64,000 nt of DNA from contig WBMV01000447.1 in assembly GCA_013396655.1 (NCBI GenBank), positions 1-64,000 of the forward strand, given 5' to 3'. Numbering within the stretch: the stretch's first letter is position 1; every line of letters starts with the position of its first letter. A program made the position numbers and the translations under genes. Under the pieces are notes generated by a model, which saw only the letters and a list, made by a program, of their open reading frames with translations, was not told where the DNA came from and ran no database searches. The stretch comes from Campylorhamphus procurvoides (Eukaryota > Chordata > Aves > Passeriformes > Dendrocolaptidae). Shown piece by piece: positions 58,926 through 64,000 of the stretch.

Positions 58926-61740
58926 TGAAGCTGAGATGGCAATAAACTTGAACAAAGAATGCCTTTGATACCAAATCTACATAGATAAATGTCATCTTGG
59001 ATATGTCATTTGGCAATGCTAGAACCTCTTAATTAAAAAGCATTGTAAAACTTGTGATGATCAAAAGAAAATATTATTTTTCCTTAATCCCTCTCTTCAA
59101 AAAGGCCAAATGTCATTAGGCAGAGTTTAGACAAACGTGTTCAAACTAAGATACTTTCTTCTTGTGAAAACTGTTGGCCCAAAACATTCAAATTTGGCAA
59201 AGAACTGAAAATAACAGAAGTAATCATCTGTGACATGAAGACTTTATTTGCATCTTAATACAGAAGTGTCTGTCAGCTTCATGGTGTTTAATAATAATGA
59301 TGTCCTTTTATTTTTAGCTACCACTTTTGAAACAGCTCTCTCTAGAAACCAGTAGAGAAAATTACTTGTACCTTCAGGCTCAAAAATACTTCCATTACAG
59401 TCTATCAGCAGCCCCCCACTCAGCCACCCACCCAGCTTTAACTATTTACAATTTTTTTTTTCATTGCCAGGATAATACCTTGTTTATTAGCAAGGGTTGC
59501 TAATTGTAAAACTAATTCTTCTACTTGTACTTCTACTGCACACTGAGCAATGATTGCTCAACTCTTGTGTTTTATTATATAGAACTGTTGTGCATTTCTA
59601 TTGTGGGTAAATTAAATGGACTGCTCACATATGATATCTGTATAATTTAATTTGTTGAGCTGTTTTTGTGTCGGCCTTAAATTTCTTTACAGATTTTAGT
59701 GGTTTTAACATTCTGTTCTTTTGGTTTTCTGTTGTTAAGATTCTTTGTATAGAGGAGATATCCTGGTTGTTTGTTGCAAATATAGTTAAAATTCTAAATT
59801 ATTCTTCTCTGTTGAACCTTGGCCTTTACACAAAGGAGAGGAAATGAAAGGAACATTTTTCCTCATTTCATTTACATTAGCCATGGAGCTGAAAAAGCTA
59901 TTTTTAAGGTATTTATGAGACAAAAGGTTATGCTGTAGCTAAATATTTTTGTCAAAGCTGGTTTCAACATGAATTGCTCCAAAATTTTAAATTATTAGGC
60001 AGAGAGGATTGAGCTCTTATGTAATTGCATAAAGTTGTTGCTAGAAAAATTTGGTCTTTAAATCTTTGCTTTAAACCTAGTTGACATTAATATTACTATG
60101 TTCACAATTTTTGTCAAGCCTATCAGTAACTGCCACTCCACACTTAACATAAAATATCACCACGTTTCAAAGTAAAGGTTGCAGTTTTCATTCATTTCAA
60201 TTAAAAACTTGAATTTGAAAAGTTTATAAATATTAGTTGTTGAAAGCTAGTCTACTTTGAACACTGCTGAGTGCTTGCAATTTTTAAAACAATTTCAGAA
60301 ATATTTTCTCAGCTCCAGAAGCTCTCATTTTTCCTGCAATCTGAGGCTGACACTGTAGACCTAGGACAGTTTTGCAATAAGATGTTTTCTGCAGATTAAC
60401 ATCTTATTTCCTTTTTAACCTCTTTGGATGAGGATCATTCACCTATATGTCTCTACTGAAAAGGGAGTATTGTCTGAAGAGAGGCTTTAGCATGGGGCCC
60501 TTCAAAACTCATTTTTTCTGGCAGGTTGGTTTTCATGGAGTTAGGCTGGCAAATAATGACTTTTACTGAGATGGCATTTTTCACGACTTTTCAGCACCTA
60601 CCATAACCCAGGGAGGTGTCTGGGTAATTACTTGATATTAAAAAGAGAGGAATGGCAGCAGCAACAAACTGCTCAGCTTCGGAAATGTAGTTCCACAGAG
60701 GGGTTACTACTGAGGGCATATACAGTCAAAGGTGCAAACTACAGAGCTTGATACTTTATTTTACTTCTTTTCTGCCCTGTCCAGCTACAGGGTACCCTAA
60801 CTCTTGTTTTCAAATCAACTGTTAACATTTCCAGTTGAAGGTTAATTGAACACCCAGTCCAAGGCACACTACATAACTTTTTTTTCTGTTTCAATTTCCT
60901 ATGCCTTAGCATTGTGGATGGTAGGAACATTAGCCAAGTGATCTCCCTCTGTTTATATGTCTTGTCATTAGTTTAATGAGAAGGTATTGCAGTGACTCAT
61001 TCCCTCTTTTGCTCTAAGGCTCTTGCCTTTAAAAACCTGGACAAAAAAACCCCACAAGGATCTAATAAAAACAAAATTGAACTGTGTCTCTCCTTCTTTC
61101 TTTTTCTCCATGCTCATAACCATGGGATGAGAGCAGGTTCTTAGCGTCATTTAACCCTCTGCTCCTATGAAGTGCCAGACGCCCAGCAACTTTTCTGGGA
61201 GAGGGATGCCTAACATGGGTAAGTTGTTCATCCTTAGGGGGATTCCTCTGGGAGGACAGATGGTTGAACATGCATTCCCTGTGGGCAGGAACGGTATAGA
61301 AGAGCCAGGGAGCCATAATTTGTTCTGCCTTTTTCCTGGAAGGGGTGACTATAGCCCAAACCCACTGCATAGAGAGGCAGCCCATTGCCCACCTCAGGAG
61401 GTAAGACTGCAGACACTCTGCAGTAGCAGAGTAACTGAATGGTGTGCACAGAGGACAGTGCCAGGGTCATGACCACGATAATAGTCCTTTTTGTTCTGTC
61501 CCACTTGCCCCTTTGAAATTTTTGCAGCTGAAAAACTCACTGCTAGTGTGCTGCTGCCACTGGGAAGGAGTCAGAGCAGATTGGCTCTGGAGGCTCAGAT
61601 GTCTCAGATGTAGGATTTATGGGGAAAGCAGCTTCTCCAGGTTGTCTCATCTAGATCAATGTAACTAAGGGGGATATTTGTATTATGGAACAAGCAGGTA
61701 CACATGTGAGGTTAATTGAGCATATTTAGTGTTCTCTATT
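58926..61740. other. Unique non-coding stretch
   Basis: No gene or mobile element recognised. A less AT-rich block at 61060-61480 is open on both strands at once (minus 61062-61385, plus 61167-61472); neither peptide is recognisable. Confidence 0.5.
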
Positions 61741-62230
61741 TCACAGAATCAAGGAAAGGTTCAGGCTGAGTGGCAATTGGGGAGGTCATCCAGTCCAAAC
61801 CCCTGCTCAGAGATGAGCCAGCTAGAGAAGGTTGCCCACAACTGTGTCCAGTCAGGATTTGGGTATCTCCAAAAATGGGAACTCGATAGCTTTCTTTGGC
61901 AACCTAAACCTGTTTTGATCACCCTCATAGTAAAAAGTTTTTCCTGTCTTTAAATAGAATTTCCTTTCCTTAAATGAATTTGTACACATTACCTCTTGGC
62001 CTTTCAAAGGATACCATTGAGAGGAGTTTGGCTCCATCTTCTTTACTCCCCCATCAGGTATTTATACACATGACCCTTCTCTCCTCCACTCTAAACAGGC
62101 TCAGCCTCCTCTTTTATAAGGGATGCTACAATTCCTTCACCATCTTTGTGGCCCTTACGTCCTCCAGCACATCCATGTCCTTCTTGGATTTGGGAGCCCA
62201 GGACTGGACCCAGAGCACTCCATGCACTAC
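61741..62230 (-). mobile_element. CR1 LINE 3' region, antisense
   Basis: Clear antisense CR1 order: 'tcacagaatcaaggaaaggt', 'ggtcatccagtccaaacccc', 'tgtgtccagtcaggatttgg', 'catagtaaaaagtttttcct', 'tggctccatcttctttactc', 'atcaggtatttatacacatg', 'gctcagcctcctcttttata', 'tcaccatctttgtggccctt', 'acatccatgtccttcttgga' and 'gagcccaggactggacccag'. This covers the 3' UTR and the end of the polymerase region. Matches fade after about 62230. The 115-codon plus frame at 61974-62321 is antisense to this element. Confidence 0.9.
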
Positions 62231-64000
62231 TTGTTCTGGAGGAAGATTTCTAGGCAGACATAGCCTTCACTTGCACTTCCAGTTGTACTTCTACATGGCA
62301 ATGCGCTGCCCTCTCCGCTAAGACACCTTTATCGTTCCTCATTTAGACATAAGACAGAGCTGGAGCCTTTCTTCATTTCTTCTGCCAGAAACATTTTATT
62401 CTCCCAGAAGAAGCAGCTGCTATTGCTGGTTCAGGTGAGTGCCTGTAAGTAGCGATGAATGTGTTTTAGTTGATGGCTTGAATTGGTGAAGATTTGCCTG
62501 TTAAGAGAGTATGGACTGAACTGGCAAAGAAGGCCAAGGCTGTCTGGCTTCTAAAGTGGGACTAAAGGCTCCAAAATGTGTGAAATATTTGACAGGGAGT
62601 AAAAGTTTGCATAGTTTCGCTTGATTCATGTTATAAGATCAAAAAAGACTGAATTGACAAGGTCTATTTGCATCAGACACAGCAGAACCTTGCATATTCG
62701 ATACCACTCAACATCCAAGCTGTGTGTCAGTTCAGATACCAGCACACAGCTTAGATTATAACCACTGTCAGCCGTAAGGCCATTAGTAGCTTTTTTTCAC
62801 TTGATTTCCCCTTAGGTCCTCTCCTTGCCTCAGGTGACAGGTAACTGGTGGCCCTCACATGGAATTTGTTTCACTGGAAAAAATGATGCAGAGTATTCAG
62901 ATGAAGTAGAATATTTGTTGGAATCCTTTCACTAGTCTAAGAATAAGGGCATCAGAAACCATGTTCTTGCTTAGAATCAAACACAGGGTAAAACTCTGTT
63001 TTTGCCTTGCCTCATGTAGCACCATTAACCCTCATAACGTAATGCATGTAGATAAAAGCAGTATTTCATGGCACCTTTTCAGTTTCACTTGGTCACTTTC
63101 TAATTATTTTTCTTTACATTTACAATCTAGATAAGATTTTCCTGGAGCAGCTGAAAGCTAGACAGGACTGTGTTAACAAAAGCTAGTTAAAACAATGAAG
63201 AATATGTATTTATCTGAAATAAAAGGTATAAGTGAAATAATAAAATATCTAAGCAGGAAGGATCCCAGAAAGTCTTTATCTCAATGTGCTCTTTGCAGTA
63301 ACATGAATATCGTCCCAGAGAGAACATTCATGAATTTAATTCCTTCATTAAATTTTCGTAGGTTGCAAGCATGGTGACAACTTTCTCCTTTCTCTCCTAG
63401 ATAATAGTTTAGCCAGGATGCTGTTTGGGTGAACAAGAAAGATGCAGGACTATTGCAATGGTAACAGCTGTGTGGATCCTGTTGTCAGGGATCCCAATAA
63501 GAAATGTCTCCCAGAATAATTTTCTCCATAATCTGCCATAAACGCCTTAAGCAGGGTATAAACCAACATTACTGCTCAGCATTTATAATGCCATTGCTAC
63601 ACTCTGAAACAGCAGGCCTTATCTCCATGTATTTTTCTGGTTTTAGTAATTGACCTTATTTGTCGGGCTCCCTGGCACGTGTGGCTGCACAGACAGGCAT
63701 TTTGGTCCATCTGTATTCTCCTTCCTGCAGCTGAGCCAGTGCCAGATTTATGTGCTGCTTATTGAAACACAGATGAAAAACTGGAATTCCAAGTGGCATC
63801 TCCCCTGCATCAACACCACCAGGTGACAGATAAGTCAGTGAGAAACCTAAAATGTTCCAAATTGTAATTTACGTGAAGGAAAAGCAAAGTAAATTCACCC
63901 AGTCCAGAACAACAGTGTCTTTGATCCTGCAAGCTTGTACACGAAAATTTTCATTTTCGCAGAACAGGACCCCTCTTTAGATTGCAATTAGTGTTTGAAA
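62231..64000. other. Unique non-coding stretch to the window end
   Basis: No gene or mobile element recognised. Only one frame of 60 codons or more (63195-63377, plus), without recognisable features. Confidence 0.5.

Noticed and set aside
61974..62321. 115-codon plus-strand frame as a gene
   Set aside because: It runs antisense through a clear CR1 copy for most of its length.
1..64000. tRNA, rRNA, small nuclear RNA genes and CRISPR-like arrays
   Set aside because: Looked for B-box-like, U6-like and regularly spaced direct-repeat patterns on both strands and saw none convincing. A covariance-model scan would be needed to exclude small RNAs.

Overview
The window looks like nuclear DNA from a bird. 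It is AT-rich and has no long open reading frame; the longest is 194 codons and is not recognisable. The repeat content is what identifies it. Chicken-repeat-1 (CR1) LINE fragments occur on both strands and in several age classes, including 3' ends of the avian type (…gattct(g/a)tga on the sense strand, cacagaatcatagaat on the antisense strand). There are also endogenous-retrovirus LTRs of the avian ERVL type, and deeply decayed older LINEs. No rRNA, tRNA, CRISPR array, operon or bacterial-style gene organisation was seen. The best description is a gene-poor intergenic or long-intron stretch. No protein-coding gene can be assigned with confidence.

Layout, first half. Bases 1-348 are the 3' part of a plus-strand CR1 cut by the window edge. 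Next comes unique sequence with an unexplained 194-codon frame (507-1091). An old minus-strand CR1 lies at about 6690-7375 and a younger minus-strand CR1 end at 7799-8030. After about 8.5 kb without recognisable elements there is a complete solo ERVL-type LTR (16584-17185, minus) flanked by a perfect 5-bp target duplication TTAAT. An old plus-strand CR1 follows at about 18125-18668. A CpG-rich LTR-like block sits at about 23738-24182, with one ambiguous base (N) just beyond it at 24265.

Layout, second half. A second retroviral remnant (LTR-like sequence plus a short gag-like reading frame, minus strand) covers about 31350-32460. A compact cluster of TTGTCAC boxes and palindromes lies at 36120-36240. 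An ancient CR1 covers about 37440-38560 (minus) and a well-preserved CR1 3' end lies at 41998-42606 (plus). A truncated ERVL-type provirus (44281 to about 46230, minus) contains a perfect TATCC microsatellite. An LTR-like segment with a 33-bp tandem duplication is at about 47015-47400. A 60-bp CR1 tail is at 50083-50142. An ancient L2-like LINE (about 53380-54345, plus) abuts a minus-strand CR1 end (54362-54460). Two more minus-strand CR1 fragments are at 58770-58925 and 61741-62230.

Most of the window is therefore unique non-coding DNA interrupted by dead mobile elements of at least three ages. The observations most worth a second look are the TTGTCAC/ATTAATC cluster at 36.1-36.2 kb (possible regulatory element), the CpG-rich LTR with repeated polyadenylation motifs at 23.7-24.2 kb, and a pair of abutting minus-strand frames with coding-like composition at 26.2-26.6 kb. 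I could not run searches. Family names rest on sequence landmarks I recognise, and boundaries are approximate unless stated otherwise.
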